Shown here: piece by piece, positions 25,648 to 34,398 of the stretch
Numbering within the stretch: position 1 is the stretch's first letter
Layout: every line of letters starts with the position of its first letter
NCBI RefSeq assembly: GCF_947494755.1
Contig: NZ_CANLVZ010000012.1
Span: 62,001-126,000, forward strand
Length of the DNA stretch: 64,000 bases
Reading direction: 5' to 3'
Source of the DNA: an uncultured Tateyamaria sp.
GTDB lineage: Bacteria > Pseudomonadota > Alphaproteobacteria > Rhodobacterales > Rhodobacteraceae
Made by a program: the position numbers and the translations under genes
The notes under the pieces: generated by a model
The model's database searches: none
What the model was told of the DNA's origin: nothing
What the model saw: the letters and a program-made list of their open reading frames with translations, nothing else

Positions 25648-26582
25648 TTGCGCACCGCTCCGAAGGTGATGCCGCGCAGCAGGTGTTTGCGCAGCAGGAT
25701 CGTGAAGATCATGACCGGCAGCAGGAAGATCGTCGCCCCCGCCGCAACCGCGGGCCAGTCAAGGCCGCCAACGCCGATGATGGTCGGGATGAAGGGTGGT
25801 GCGGTCTGTGCCGTGCCCGAGGTCAGCAGGACCGCAAAGGCGTATTCGTTCCACGCAAAGATCAGGCAGAAGATGGCCGTTGAGGCGATGCCGGTGGCCG
25901 CCTGGGGCAGCACGACTTTGTAGAACGCCTGAAAGCGGGTGTAGCCGTCGATCAGCGCCGCCTCTTCATATTCGCGAGGAATTTCGTCGATGAACCCTTT
26001 GAGCAGCCAGACGGCGAGGGAGATGTTGACGGCCGTATAGAGCAGGATCATGCCCAGATGCGTGTCGGACAGCCCCAGTTGTCGATACATCAGGAAAATG
26101 GGGATGGCGACGGCGATGGGGGGCATCATGCGGGTGGACAGGATGAAGAACAGCAGATCGTCCGCCAGCGGGATTTTGAACCTTGAGAAGGCGTAGGCCG
26201 CCAGCGTGCCCAGAACGATGCTGAGGAAGGTGGAGCCGAAGCCGATGATCACCGAATTGAGGAACCGTTCGCCGAATTTCGAGGGGCCCGCGATGACCAT
26301 ATCGTATTCGCGCACGATCTCTTCGTACCATGTCTCGGGCGGGTTGGCGGCGAGGAATTCGTCCGTTTGCCGCGTGCGGGTGGTGAACAGGTTCACGTAG
26401 CCCTCGAGCGTCGGATCGAAGATCACCTTGGGCGGATAACTGATCGCATCGGCAGGCGACTTGAACCCGGTCAGCATGATCCACGCCAGAGGCAGCATCG
26501 TGACCAGCGCGTAGATGATCACGAGCGTGCCTGAGACCCATTTGGTGCGCTGTGTCGGTTCGGTGACGGAGAAGCTGCTCAT
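25644..26582 (-). CDS. Carbohydrate ABC transporter permease (MalG-type)
   Basis: A 312-residue inner-membrane permease. Six hydrophobic segments are visible, with the cytoplasmic EAA loop EYEEAALIDGYTRFQAFYKVVLP near residue 205 that docks the ATPase. An extra soluble loop follows the first helix (about 45-100), as in this CUT1 subgroup. Second permease of the importer; a 100-nt spacer with a hairpin separates it from the first permease gene. Confidence 0.92.
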   Translation of the reverse strand: MSSFSVTEPTQRTKWVSGTLVIIYALVTMLPLAWIMLTGFKSPADAISYPPKVIFDPTLEGYVNLFTTRTRQTDEFLAANPPETWYEEIVREYDMVIAGPSKFGERFLNSVIIGFGSTFLSIVLGTLAAYAFSRFKIPLADDLLFFILSTRMMPPIAVAIPIFLMYRQLGLSDTHLGMILLYTAVNISLAVWLLKGFIDEIPREYEEAALIDGYTRFQAFYKVVLPQAATGIASTAIFCLIFAWNEYAFAVLLTSGTAQTAPPFIPTIIGVGGLDWPAVAAGATIFLLPVMIFTILLRKHLLRGITFGAVRK

Positions 26583-26610
26583 GGTTCGCGCTTTCGTTGC
26601 GGGGGTCGGA

Positions 26611-26629
26611 GGGGGGCTGTCGGCCCCCC
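26611..26629 (-). other. Intergenic RNA hairpin between the two permease genes
   Basis: GGGGGGC (26611-26617), a 5-nt loop and GCCCCCC (26623-26629) form a 7-bp all-GC stem. No T-run follows on the minus strand, so it is more likely an mRNA-stability or attenuation element than a full terminator. Confidence 0.45.
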
Positions 26630-26637
26630 GCGCTGAT

Positions 26638-26672
26638 GCGCCCCCCCGAAGGTATTTTGGGCGAAAGGAAGG
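26638..26672 (+). repeat. Possible short dispersed element, copy 2
   Basis: Contains gaaggtattttgggcgaaag followed by gaaggatgg, similar to the minus-strand stretch at 19540-19505. Located between permease genes next to a GC hairpin. Confidence 0.3.
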
Positions 26673-26682
26673 ATGGGGTGTG

Positions 26683-27627
26683 TCATCGTTCTTTCACCTT
26701 GTTCAGGGCTTTGACGTAGATGCTGGCAAGGCCGAACACCGTAACGAACAGGATGATCGCGTAGGCGCTGGCGTAGCCGGTGCGCCATTTCTCGAACGCT
26801 TCGCGCTTGAGATTGATCGAGGTGAGTTCGGTGGTCGAGCCGGGGCCGCCGCCGGTGAGTTGCACGACAAGATCGAACATTTTGAAGTTCTCGATCCCCC
26901 GGAAGAGGACGGCGAGCATCAGGAAGGGCAGCACCATGGGGATGGTGATGGTGAAGAATTGCCGGAGCTTTGAGGCGCGGTCGACCTCTGCGGCTTCATA
27001 GATGTAGTCGGGAATCGAGCGCAGCCCCGCAAGGCAGATCAGCATCACGAAGGGCGTCCACATCCATGTGTCCACGATCACGATGGACCATGGCGCAAGT
27101 TCGACCGAGCCGAGCATTTCAAAGCTGGACGGATCCTTGCCGGTGAAGAAGCCCACGATGTAATTGAACAGGCCAATTTGCGGCTGGTAGAGAAATTTCC
27201 AGAAGTTGCCCACCACGGCGGGCGAGAGCATCATGGGCAGCACGATGATCGTGGTCCACAGGTCATTGCCCTTGAATTTCTTGTTGATGAGGTAAGCCAG
27301 CGTGAACCCGATCAGCACCTGAAAGAAGATCGTCCAGAACAGGAAATGCGCAGTGGCCTGCATGTTCAGCCAGATATCGCTGTCGGTCAGGATACGTTCG
27401 TAATTGCGGGTGCCGACCCATTCGAGCGGCCGATTGCGGTTGGCCTTGAAGTTCGTGAAGGACAGCCGGATCGTCCAGATCAGCGGGAAGATATTGATTG
27501 CCAGCAGCAGAAAGATCGTCGGCCCGACAAAGATCCACGCGATGGCGCGGTCGCTGAGACCACGGATCTTGCGCGCGACCCGGGGCGGTGTCGCAGAGGC
27601 TGCGCGTGTGGCGGGCGTGTCAGTCAT
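26683..27627 (-). CDS. Carbohydrate ABC transporter permease (MalF-type)
   Basis: A 314-residue permease. First helix IAWIFVGPTIFLLLAINIFPLIWTI, EAA loop YIYEAAEVDRASKLRQFFTITIP near residue 215, final helix YAIILFVTVFGLASIYV. ATG 27627 (MTDTPATRAAS) was chosen; the upstream extension falls in a hairpin-rich spacer. First permease after the binding-protein gene. Confidence 0.92.
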   Translation of the reverse strand: MTDTPATRAASATPPRVARKIRGLSDRAIAWIFVGPTIFLLLAINIFPLIWTIRLSFTNFKANRNRPLEWVGTRNYERILTDSDIWLNMQATAHFLFWTIFFQVLIGFTLAYLINKKFKGNDLWTTIIVLPMMLSPAVVGNFWKFLYQPQIGLFNYIVGFFTGKDPSSFEMLGSVELAPWSIVIVDTWMWTPFVMLICLAGLRSIPDYIYEAAEVDRASKLRQFFTITIPMVLPFLMLAVLFRGIENFKMFDLVVQLTGGGPGSTTELTSINLKREAFEKWRTGYASAYAIILFVTVFGLASIYVKALNKVKER

Positions 27628-27690
27628 CGGGCATGTCTTTCGAAAGGGGTGGATGGGTCCACCCGGCACGGTCTGGCGAAAAGAGGGGTA

Positions 27691-27711
27691 GGGTGGGCCT
27701 TACGCCCACCC
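27691..27711 (-). other. Intergenic RNA stem-loop after the solute-binding-protein gene
   Basis: GGGTGGGC (27691-27698) pairs with GCCCACCC (27704-27711) around a 5-nt loop, starting 11 nt after the binding-protein stop. A second weaker stem (GGGTGG/CCACCC, 27647-27664) follows. Such loops often let the binding protein be made in excess over the permeases. Confidence 0.55.
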
Positions 27712-27721
27712 CGGGGAGGGA

Positions 27722-29041
27722 TCAGAGTTTGCCTTCGTCCTCGAACACTTCGGTCCAGTCCTCGACCAGCTTGTCGAGCGCCTCTTGCGCGGTGCCCTGA
27801 TCGGCCACGATGTAATCGTGCAGCCGTTTCTGCATCGCCAGCAGCAATTCGGCATAGGCCGGTTCCTGCCAGAAGTCCTGCACCGAGCCCATCGCTTCGA
27901 GGAAGTCGCCCGCGAATGGTGCACTGTCCTTGAAGCCGGGATCGTTCAGCACTGCATTGTGGGCCGAATAGCCGCCCAGATCCCACCATTTGGCCTGAAC
28001 CTCGGGGTCGGCGAACCACTTGATGTATTCAAGTGCCGCGTCCTGCTTATCGGAATAGGCTACGACGCTGATGCCCTGACCACCAAGGGTCGATCCGGCC
28101 ACGTTCTGGGGTGGATTGACGAAGAAATCGATCTTGTCCCCGCCGGTGTTGGGATCGGCATAGAGGCCGGGGAAGAACGCGAACCAGTTCATCGCCATCG
28201 CAACCTGACCGGATTTGAACGCATCCAGCGATTCACCCATATACGAGTTGGTGTAGCCGGGCGGGGTCGCAGTCTCGTAGAACTCTTTATAGAATTCCAG
28301 CGCTTCGACCGCTTCGGGTGAGTTCACAGCCCCGTCCATGTCGTAAGAGCCGGGTGTGTTTTCGTATTTGAAGCCCCATGGGTAAAGCGCCGAGGTAACC
28401 CCCATCGTGATCCCTTCGGACCCGCGCTCGGTAAAGATCGAGGCGCCATAGACGGTCTGTCCGTCGATCTCGCGGCCCTGGAAGAATTGCGCGATCTCGA
28501 GCATTTCCTTTTGGGTTTTTGGCTCGCCCAATTCACGGCCTGTGGCCTCAAGGAATGCAGCGCGGATGTCTTCACGCTCAAACCAGTCCTTGCGATAGAA
28601 CCAGCCGTTCGCATCCCCCATGGCGGGCAGGGCATAATAGTTTTCGGTGCCCTTGGGCCATGTGGAATAGGCGTAGACAGTCGCGTCGGCAAAGTCCGAC
28701 ATCGAGATGCCCTCGGCGTCGAAGAAGTCGTTCAGTTTGACGTAGTGGCCGTTTTCGGCACCGCCGCCGATCCATTGGCTGTCGCCGATCAGCAGGTCGC
28801 AAAGTTTGCCGCCTGAGTTCAACTCATTAAGCATCCGGTCCGCGAAATTGGGCCATGGGATGAACTCAAAGCTCATCGTGTGGCCGGATTGCGCTTCAAA
28901 TTCCTTGCTGAGTTCGACCAGCGCGTTTGCGGGATCCCAGGCGGCCCAGCACAGCGTCAAATCCTCGGCTTGTGCGGTGTTGGCAAGGGACGCAGCGGCA
29001 ATACTGAGCGCACTGACAGATGCCAGTTTCAAAGTTTTCAT
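27722..29041 (-). CDS. Extracellular solute-binding protein of CUT1 ABC importer
   Basis: A 439-residue periplasmic protein. Signal peptide MKTLKLASVSALSIAAASLANTAQA is cleaved before EDLTLCWAAW. The mature part is a family-1 sugar-binding fold (FEFIPWPNFADRMLNELNSGGKLCDLLIGDSQWIGG). First gene of the operon ending at 18.35 kb, so it sets the ligand; the kinase downstream suggests a small polyol or ketose, but the ligand cannot be read from sequence. Twin operators lie 76-122 nt upstream. Confidence 0.92.
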   Translation of the reverse strand: MKTLKLASVSALSIAAASLANTAQAEDLTLCWAAWDPANALVELSKEFEAQSGHTMSFEFIPWPNFADRMLNELNSGGKLCDLLIGDSQWIGGGAENGHYVKLNDFFDAEGISMSDFADATVYAYSTWPKGTENYYALPAMGDANGWFYRKDWFEREDIRAAFLEATGRELGEPKTQKEMLEIAQFFQGREIDGQTVYGASIFTERGSEGITMGVTSALYPWGFKYENTPGSYDMDGAVNSPEAVEALEFYKEFYETATPPGYTNSYMGESLDAFKSGQVAMAMNWFAFFPGLYADPNTGGDKIDFFVNPPQNVAGSTLGGQGISVVAYSDKQDAALEYIKWFADPEVQAKWWDLGGYSAHNAVLNDPGFKDSAPFAGDFLEAMGSVQDFWQEPAYAELLLAMQKRLHDYIVADQGTAQEALDKLVEDWTEVFEDEGKL

Positions 29042-29116
29042 TGGTAGTCCTCCCAGTTGAAAATCGGCGTTTGGTTTTTATGGGCCGAATCGTCTTAGTG
29101 ACGTCTCAACGCTATT

Positions 29117-29163
29117 TGAGGTACGCACCTCACGTCTAGCTTTGTTTTGAGGTGCGTACCTCA
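29117..29163. promoter_or_regulatory. Twin palindromic LacI-type operators
   Basis: TGAGGTACGCACCTCA (29117-29132) and TGAGGTGCGTACCTCA (29148-29163). Each has 6-bp inverted arms around a central CG, and the second is the exact reverse complement of the first. Centres are 31 bp apart (about three helical turns). Central CG palindromes are typical LacI-family sites; the regulator at 20657-21709 is the likely ligand. Nothing else was recognised in the 286-nt gap. Confidence 0.75.
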
Positions 29164-29327
29164 AATATATAGAGTAGTTGCGTAATACATTGATATTTAA
29201 CAATAGAATTTCGCAGTCGGACTCAGTGCGCTAGGTGATGTCGTCTGTTTCATTTTGCCGCGATGCAGCTATGGTTACGCAGGATGCAGCCATGCGTCCC
29301 CCATAAAATACGAAGGGCGGTTGGAGT

Positions 29328-30101
29328 ATGGGCGCACGTGTTGACGGTTTGTTTCGCTATCCCGTCAAAGGGTTGAGCGCGCAAAATTTGGACGCGTTAA
29401 CTTTGGCTTTGGGCGAGGGCGTTCCTGGCGACCGCGCCTATGGGTTTGCCCGTCACAACAGTGGTTTTGATCCGCAAAATCCCCGGCCATTGCCGAAATC
29501 TCGCTTTGTTGTGTTGGCGCGTGATCCGGCGCTGGCCTTGGTCAACGCCCACTTTGATCTTGGCACGCAGCAGCTTACATTGTCGGTTGCGGATGAGGTG
29601 CGCAGTTTTGATGTCACAAAGGACGCGGGCCGAGCGGATGCGGCAGACTTCTTGGCCGCGTTCCTTGGATATCGCGATGACGAAACGCCAAGACTGGTGT
29701 CCGCCGCGCCGCACAAGTTCACGGATGTGTCCGTCGTATCAAAGGCGATGATGAACGCCGTGTCGCTGATCAATGCGGACACGGTCGCGGCATTCGGTGC
29801 CCAGGTCGGTCATGCGATTGATCCGGCCCGCTTTCGCGGCAACATCGTGTTTTCGGGCGCGCCCGCGTGGTCTGAGCTGGACTGGGTGGGCCGCGAGATC
29901 GAAGTGGGCGAGGTGCGCCTTGAGGTCGTCAAGCGCACGAAACGGTGCCCGGCCACCGAAGTGAACCTTGAAAGGGGTACGCGTGATCTAGACGTCCCCG
30001 GCCTGATCCGCGCGCACCATGGGCATTCTGACATGGGCATTTACGCCGAAGTGCGCAGGGCCGGTCGGATTGTCCCCGGCGACCACGTGCGCCCTATTTA
30101 A
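29328..30101 (+). CDS. MOSC domain-containing protein
   Basis: A 257-residue protein. N-terminal MOSC_N beta-barrel-like part (VDGLFRYPVKGLSAQNLDALTLALGEGVPGDRAYG) and C-terminal MOSC domain (DPARFRGNIVFSG..., KRTKRCPATEVNLERGTRDLDVPGLI) with the conserved Cys in KRCPATEV. MOSC proteins handle molybdenum-cofactor sulfur or reduce N-hydroxylated compounds; the substrate here is unknown. GGAG precedes the ATG. Monocistronic, converging on the next gene with an 8-nt overlap. Confidence 0.9.
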   Translation: MGARVDGLFRYPVKGLSAQNLDALTLALGEGVPGDRAYGFARHNSGFDPQNPRPLPKSRFVVLARDPALALVNAHFDLGTQQLTLSVADEVRSFDVTKDAGRADAADFLAAFLGYRDDETPRLVSAAPHKFTDVSVVSKAMMNAVSLINADTVAAFGAQVGHAIDPARFRGNIVFSGAPAWSELDWVGREIEVGEVRLEVVKRTKRCPATEVNLERGTRDLDVPGLIRAHHGHSDMGIYAEVRRAGRIVPGDHVRPI

Positions 30102-31218
30102 GCAACGCGCGCGCCGCCTCGGCTGGCAAGGGGTCGGGGCGTGTGCACGTCGTCGACAGCGTTACCATTTCGCCGGTTTCACCGGATTTGAGAACCGACG
30201 TCATCACATCAACCGCATGGATCGCCAGATCGAGCGAACAGCGGTGCGCGCGCCCCTCGTTCAGGGCCGCCGCCATATCGGCTAGTCCGGCGGTGCGGTA
30301 ATTGGCCTTGGGCTCGTCCTGATCATGTTGGTTCGGAATGCCAAAGGGATGGCCTTCAGGCTCCAGCACGTATGACTGCCCATCTTTGCCCACAACCTCA
30401 AGCGTGCCGGAAAACCAGTTCGGATCGGGCAGAAACATGGTTGCTTCGGTGCCGTAAAGTTCCATGTTTCCATGCCGATGCGCCCACACATCCCACGAGG
30501 TCGATAACGTGATCGTCGCGCCTGAGTGGAATTCCAGTAGCGCGTGGATGGTGGTGGGGGTCTTGACCGGAATAACTTCGCCCCGGCGCGGTTCGGACAG
30601 GATTGTGCGGGTGGTATGCGGGGTAGAAGTCAAGGCTGCAACCTTTTTGACCGGCCCGATCAACTGGATCAGATTGGTCACGTAATACGGCCCGATATCC
30701 AGCATCGGCCCGGCGCCCGGCAGAAAGAAGAAGTCGGGGTTCGGGTGCCAGTGTTCCAGCCCATGCGACATCACATGCGCCGTGCCCGAGATCACATTGC
30801 CGATGGCACCCTCATCGATTGCGGCACGCGCAGCCTGATGGGCGGCCCCCAGAAATGTGTCGGGGGCGGATCCGATCCGCAGGTTCTTTTCTGCCGCTAT
30901 CGCGCGCAGTTCTTCCCCCTCGGCCAGCGACAACACGATGGGTTTTTCGCAATATGCGTGTTTGTCGGCCCGCAGGATGTCCCGGGTGATGGTGAAATGC
31001 GCGTCCGGTATGGTCAGGTTCACGACAATGTCGATGTCAGCGGCTCTGAGCAATCCCTCGACCGTCTCTGCCCGCACGTTGAACTCGGACGCGCGTGCGC
31101 GGGCTGCGTCCGCGTTGATGTCGGCAACGGCCCGCACCTCCAGACCTTTGAACAGGGGCGCAAGCCGCAGATATGCTGATGAGATGTTGCCACAACCGAT
31201 GATGCCGATGCCTTGCAT
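30094..31218 (-). CDS. Gfo/Idh/MocA family oxidoreductase (mannoside operon)
   Basis: A 374-residue NAD(P)-dependent dehydrogenase-like protein: GIIGCGNISSAY (5-16), CEKPIVLSLAEG (about 94), and GPMLDIGPYYVTNLIQLIGP (catalytic region near 175). Last gene of the GH2/ABC operon, 16 nt after a TIM-barrel gene. The pair may oxidise and rearrange the sugar released by the mannosidase. ATG 31218 fits the family; the 80 upstream codons overlap the TIM-barrel gene. Confidence 0.9.
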   Translation of the reverse strand: MQGIGIIGCGNISSAYLRLAPLFKGLEVRAVADINADAARARASEFNVRAETVEGLLRAADIDIVVNLTIPDAHFTITRDILRADKHAYCEKPIVLSLAEGEELRAIAAEKNLRIGSAPDTFLGAAHQAARAAIDEGAIGNVISGTAHVMSHGLEHWHPNPDFFFLPGAGPMLDIGPYYVTNLIQLIGPVKKVAALTSTPHTTRTILSEPRRGEVIPVKTPTTIHALLEFHSGATITLSTSWDVWAHRHGNMELYGTEATMFLPDPNWFSGTLEVVGKDGQSYVLEPEGHPFGIPNQHDQDEPKANYRTAGLADMAAALNEGRAHRCSLDLAIHAVDVMTSVLKSGETGEMVTLSTTCTRPDPLPAEAARALLK

Positions 31219-31234
31219 GGGTCGTCTCCTGTTT

Positions 31235-31990
31235 TCAGAATGTCTTTGCGGCCGCCAGCGCGCGGCGGGCAAAGCGGTGGTGGTCGCTTGGCTTGTCGTG
31301 TTCCATGATGAAATGTCGGGTGCCTGCGGATTTAAGGGCACCAAATAGTCCGGGCCAGTCCATCGTGCCATGCCCCACATCAGCCCAGCCATCCTCGTCC
31401 TCTGCCTCGCCCTCGGGTGCGATGTCCTTGAGGTGGGCACACAGGATGCGGCCCCCATGTTTGGTTATTGTTTCGGCAGGATCAGCTCCGGCGCGCACGG
31501 CCCAGGCCGGATCGTATTCCAGATAGACGGACGGTGCCGCCTCAAGGATCAGATCAATGGGCATCGTCCCATCGGCCATCGCGACGCATTCAAAGTCGTG
31601 ATTGTGATAGGCAAGGGCGATGCCGTCTTCTGCCAGCCGCTTTTGCACCTCTTCCAGCCCGGCCCCGTAGGCACGCCATCCTGCGGCATCTGTCGGGCGA
31701 TCATCGATGTGGATATAGGGAATGACGGCGGTTTTGACGCCAAGCTGCGCTGCAATATCGACCACTTTTGCGGGGTCCTTTTGGCACATTTCAAGGGCGA
31801 CGTGGCAGGTGGGCATAGTGAGACCGGTGGTCTTGAGCCCGTCTGCGAGGGCCGTGATCATGGCCGGATCGTCCAGCAACGCGCCATACCCTTCCACCTC
31901 TGCGTAGCCGAGATCGGCCAGCATTTGCAGCGTGTCACCGAGAGGCGGGAACATGCGGGAACTATAAAGCTGATAGGAAAATGCAGTCAT
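31235..31990 (-). CDS. Sugar phosphate isomerase/epimerase family TIM-barrel protein
   Basis: A 251-residue TIM-barrel protein beginning MTAFSYQLYSSRMFPPLGDTLQMLADLGYAEVEGYG. Metal-site-like segments are LAYHNHDFEC, VYLEYDPAWAV, LCAHLKDIAPE and FIMEHDKPSD. Substrate unknown. Lies 11 nt after the beta-mannosidase gene and 16 nt before the oxidoreductase. Confidence 0.88.
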   Translation of the reverse strand: MTAFSYQLYSSRMFPPLGDTLQMLADLGYAEVEGYGALLDDPAMITALADGLKTTGLTMPTCHVALEMCQKDPAKVVDIAAQLGVKTAVIPYIHIDDRPTDAAGWRAYGAGLEEVQKRLAEDGIALAYHNHDFECVAMADGTMPIDLILEAAPSVYLEYDPAWAVRAGADPAETITKHGGRILCAHLKDIAPEGEAEDEDGWADVGHGTMDWPGLFGALKSAGTRHFIMEHDKPSDHHRFARRALAAAKTF

Positions 31991-32001
31991 GTCAGGACCT
32001 T

Positions 32002-34398
32002 TCAGGCAGGATATGTGGCGGAATGCAGATCGCGGATAGTAAAGACTGGGTCGTCGCTTGGCGCGGCGGGCGCGAAGTGAATGGTGATCGGATTACCGGG
32101 CCACAGGGTCACGGCATTGTCCGAAAAGCGGCCGGGCTGATCGGCCTCGACCGCGACAAATAGCGCGAGGGCCTGAGCGGTCAGGGTGATGTCCCAACCA
32201 GTGCCGTTTTGAGCCACGGTGCTTGAGATGTCAGGTGCGCGCAGGTCGTAGCCCTTGAACGGCTTGGGCGCGAACGTGTCCGACGCGGTAGTGTCGGTCG
32301 CCGTATCCGTCCACAAAAACCCTATGATTTCATCCCCCTGCACGGTGTCCGCGGCAATATGCAGTGCGAGTGCTGCTGCATCAGGCTCCACCGTCACCGG
32401 CGTATGCCCGAGTGCGCGGGTGGTCCCGTCGAGCGCAATCGCCTCGACCTTCAGATCGAGCGTTACCGCGTGATCCAGATCGTTGATGGCACGCAACTCA
32501 AACCCGTCGGTGACAGGCACAGCGCTTACGAAAACGGGCGCGTAGAACCGGCGCGCCATATGGTGCAGCAGTTTCCAGCCGCCGCCGTGATCAAGGCTCG
32601 CCCACGAACAGACTGGCCATGTGTCATTCAGCTGCCAATAAAGCGTGCCCATGCAGTGCGGTTTCAGGCTGCGCCAGTGGGTAACGGCCGTTTTGATCGC
32701 GAGGCCCTGCTGGATCTGGGACAGGTAGACGAAATTCTCGAAGTCATTTGGAAAGCGGAAATACCGAAACATCGTCTCGGCAATCCGCGCGTTGCCGCCT
32801 GCGTTTTTCTGATGGCTCTCCATCACCGGAGAGGCGATGTTGAAGTCTGCCGGGTCGGCAAAGCGGCGGACCACATCCATGGATGGATAAGATTGAAACC
32901 CGAATTCCGAGCAAAAACGCGGGGACACGTCGCGGTAATGATCGAAATCGCGCCCCTCATGCCAGACCGACCAGAAATGCATGTCGCCCGAGCGGTCGTC
33001 ATGCCATGCGTCCCCGAAATTCATCAGCCCTGGTGATGGGCTTGAGGGCCACCAGTTGGCATTCGGCGCGGTTGCTTTGAGTGCCGTTTCAATCGTGCGG
33101 TTCAGCCGGTCATAGGCCACCAGATAGCGGTCGCGATTGTCGCGGCTTTCCTCGAACCAGGTCAGCGCCCCCAGCAACTCGTTGTCCCCGCACCACAGCG
33201 CGATGCAGGCGTGGTGGTTCAGACGGGCGACTTGTTCGCGCACTTCTGAGTCGATGTCGGCGAGAAACTCGTCAGTTGACGGGTAAAGGTGGCAGGCAAA
33301 CATGAAATCTTGCCACACGAGCAACCCAAGCTCGTCGCAGATGTCGTAGAACCAGTCCGACTCATAACGCCCTCCGCCCCAGATGCGGATCATATTCATG
33401 TGGGCGTCTTTGGCCGATTGCAGCAGGTCGCGGCAGACCTCGGGGGTGATGTTGGAGCCAAGCGCGTCCGCCGGAATCCAGTTGGCTCCTTTCATGAATA
33501 TCGGGCATCCGTTGACGTGAAAGGCGAACCCGGCACCGGTGTCATCCGGCGTTGTGATCAAATTGATCTTACGCAGCCCGATTTTGCGGGTCATTGTGTG
33601 GTCTGCGAGGCTGACCGTCAGATCATGCAGCACCTGTGCGCCTTGGCCGGCGGGCCACCAAAGTGCGGGTTCTTTCAGGCCGATTTCTGCGATCGCGGCA
33701 TTGTCGATGATCGTGGTGCGCACCGTCTGATCCAGGATGGCAAAGGTGACCTCGGCCCCATCCGGCGCGCCGCTTATCTGCGCGACAACAGTCAAGGTGA
33801 CATCGCCATTGTGATGGGTCTGATCCACGCTGAGGCTGTCGACGCGCGGGTCCGCACGCTCAAGCCGGATGTCGCCATAAAGCCCAAAGGGCGCAAGCGC
33901 GATGTTCCAATCCCAACCGAAATCGCATTGCGGTTTGCGCAGCATATTGCCGTGCGGAATGGGGCAATTCGACTTTTGGTAAGGCACCGGAAAGGGCTGT
34001 TTGGCGGCGCGTGCCACCGCTTCGCGCGGGGCGGAGCGGAAGTGGATGGTGATGACATTTGTCCCAAGCTGCAAAGCCTCGGCCACATCAACGCGGTGGG
34101 TGCGAAACATACTGTCGGCGCGCAGCACCACCTGCCCATTGATCGACACATCGGCGACCGTGTCCAGCATGCTGATATGCAGCACTTGATCGAGGTCGGA
34201 AACTTCGAACTCGCGGCTCATCAGCCAATCCCGATCCGTGATCCACCGCAGATCATATTCGTTACGACCAAAATACGGGTCGGGGATCAGCCCCGCGCCG
34301 TGCAGCGCCGAAATGCCATCACCGGGCACGGCCATGGGCGTGCTGAACTGCCCGGTCTCGTCGGCCAGTTGCCAAAGACCCGCAAGATCGTATGTCAA
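32002..34398 (-). CDS. Glycoside hydrolase family 2 beta-mannosidase
   Basis: A 798-residue enzyme releasing beta-linked mannose from short mannosides. It has the N-terminal sugar-binding-like domain (WLMSREFEVSDLDQVLHISMLDTVADVSINGQVV), GWDWNIALAPFGLYGDIRLE typical of beta-mannosidases, acid/base Glu in ALWCGDNEL near residue 405 and nucleophile Glu in FCSEFGFQSYPS near 498. No signal peptide, so it acts in the cytoplasm on imported oligosaccharides. Overlaps the ATPase gene by 4 nt. Confidence 0.93.
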   Translation of the reverse strand: MTYDLAGLWQLADETGQFSTPMAVPGDGISALHGAGLIPDPYFGRNEYDLRWITDRDWLMSREFEVSDLDQVLHISMLDTVADVSINGQVVLRADSMFRTHRVDVAEALQLGTNVITIHFRSAPREAVARAAKQPFPVPYQKSNCPIPHGNMLRKPQCDFGWDWNIALAPFGLYGDIRLERADPRVDSLSVDQTHHNGDVTLTVVAQISGAPDGAEVTFAILDQTVRTTIIDNAAIAEIGLKEPALWWPAGQGAQVLHDLTVSLADHTMTRKIGLRKINLITTPDDTGAGFAFHVNGCPIFMKGANWIPADALGSNITPEVCRDLLQSAKDAHMNMIRIWGGGRYESDWFYDICDELGLLVWQDFMFACHLYPSTDEFLADIDSEVREQVARLNHHACIALWCGDNELLGALTWFEESRDNRDRYLVAYDRLNRTIETALKATAPNANWWPSSPSPGLMNFGDAWHDDRSGDMHFWSVWHEGRDFDHYRDVSPRFCSEFGFQSYPSMDVVRRFADPADFNIASPVMESHQKNAGGNARIAETMFRYFRFPNDFENFVYLSQIQQGLAIKTAVTHWRSLKPHCMGTLYWQLNDTWPVCSWASLDHGGGWKLLHHMARRFYAPVFVSAVPVTDGFELRAINDLDHAVTLDLKVEAIALDGTTRALGHTPVTVEPDAAALALHIAADTVQGDEIIGFLWTDTATDTTASDTFAPKPFKGYDLRAPDISSTVAQNGTGWDITLTAQALALFVAVEADQPGRFSDNAVTLWPGNPITIHFAPAAPSDDPVFTIRDLHSATYPA

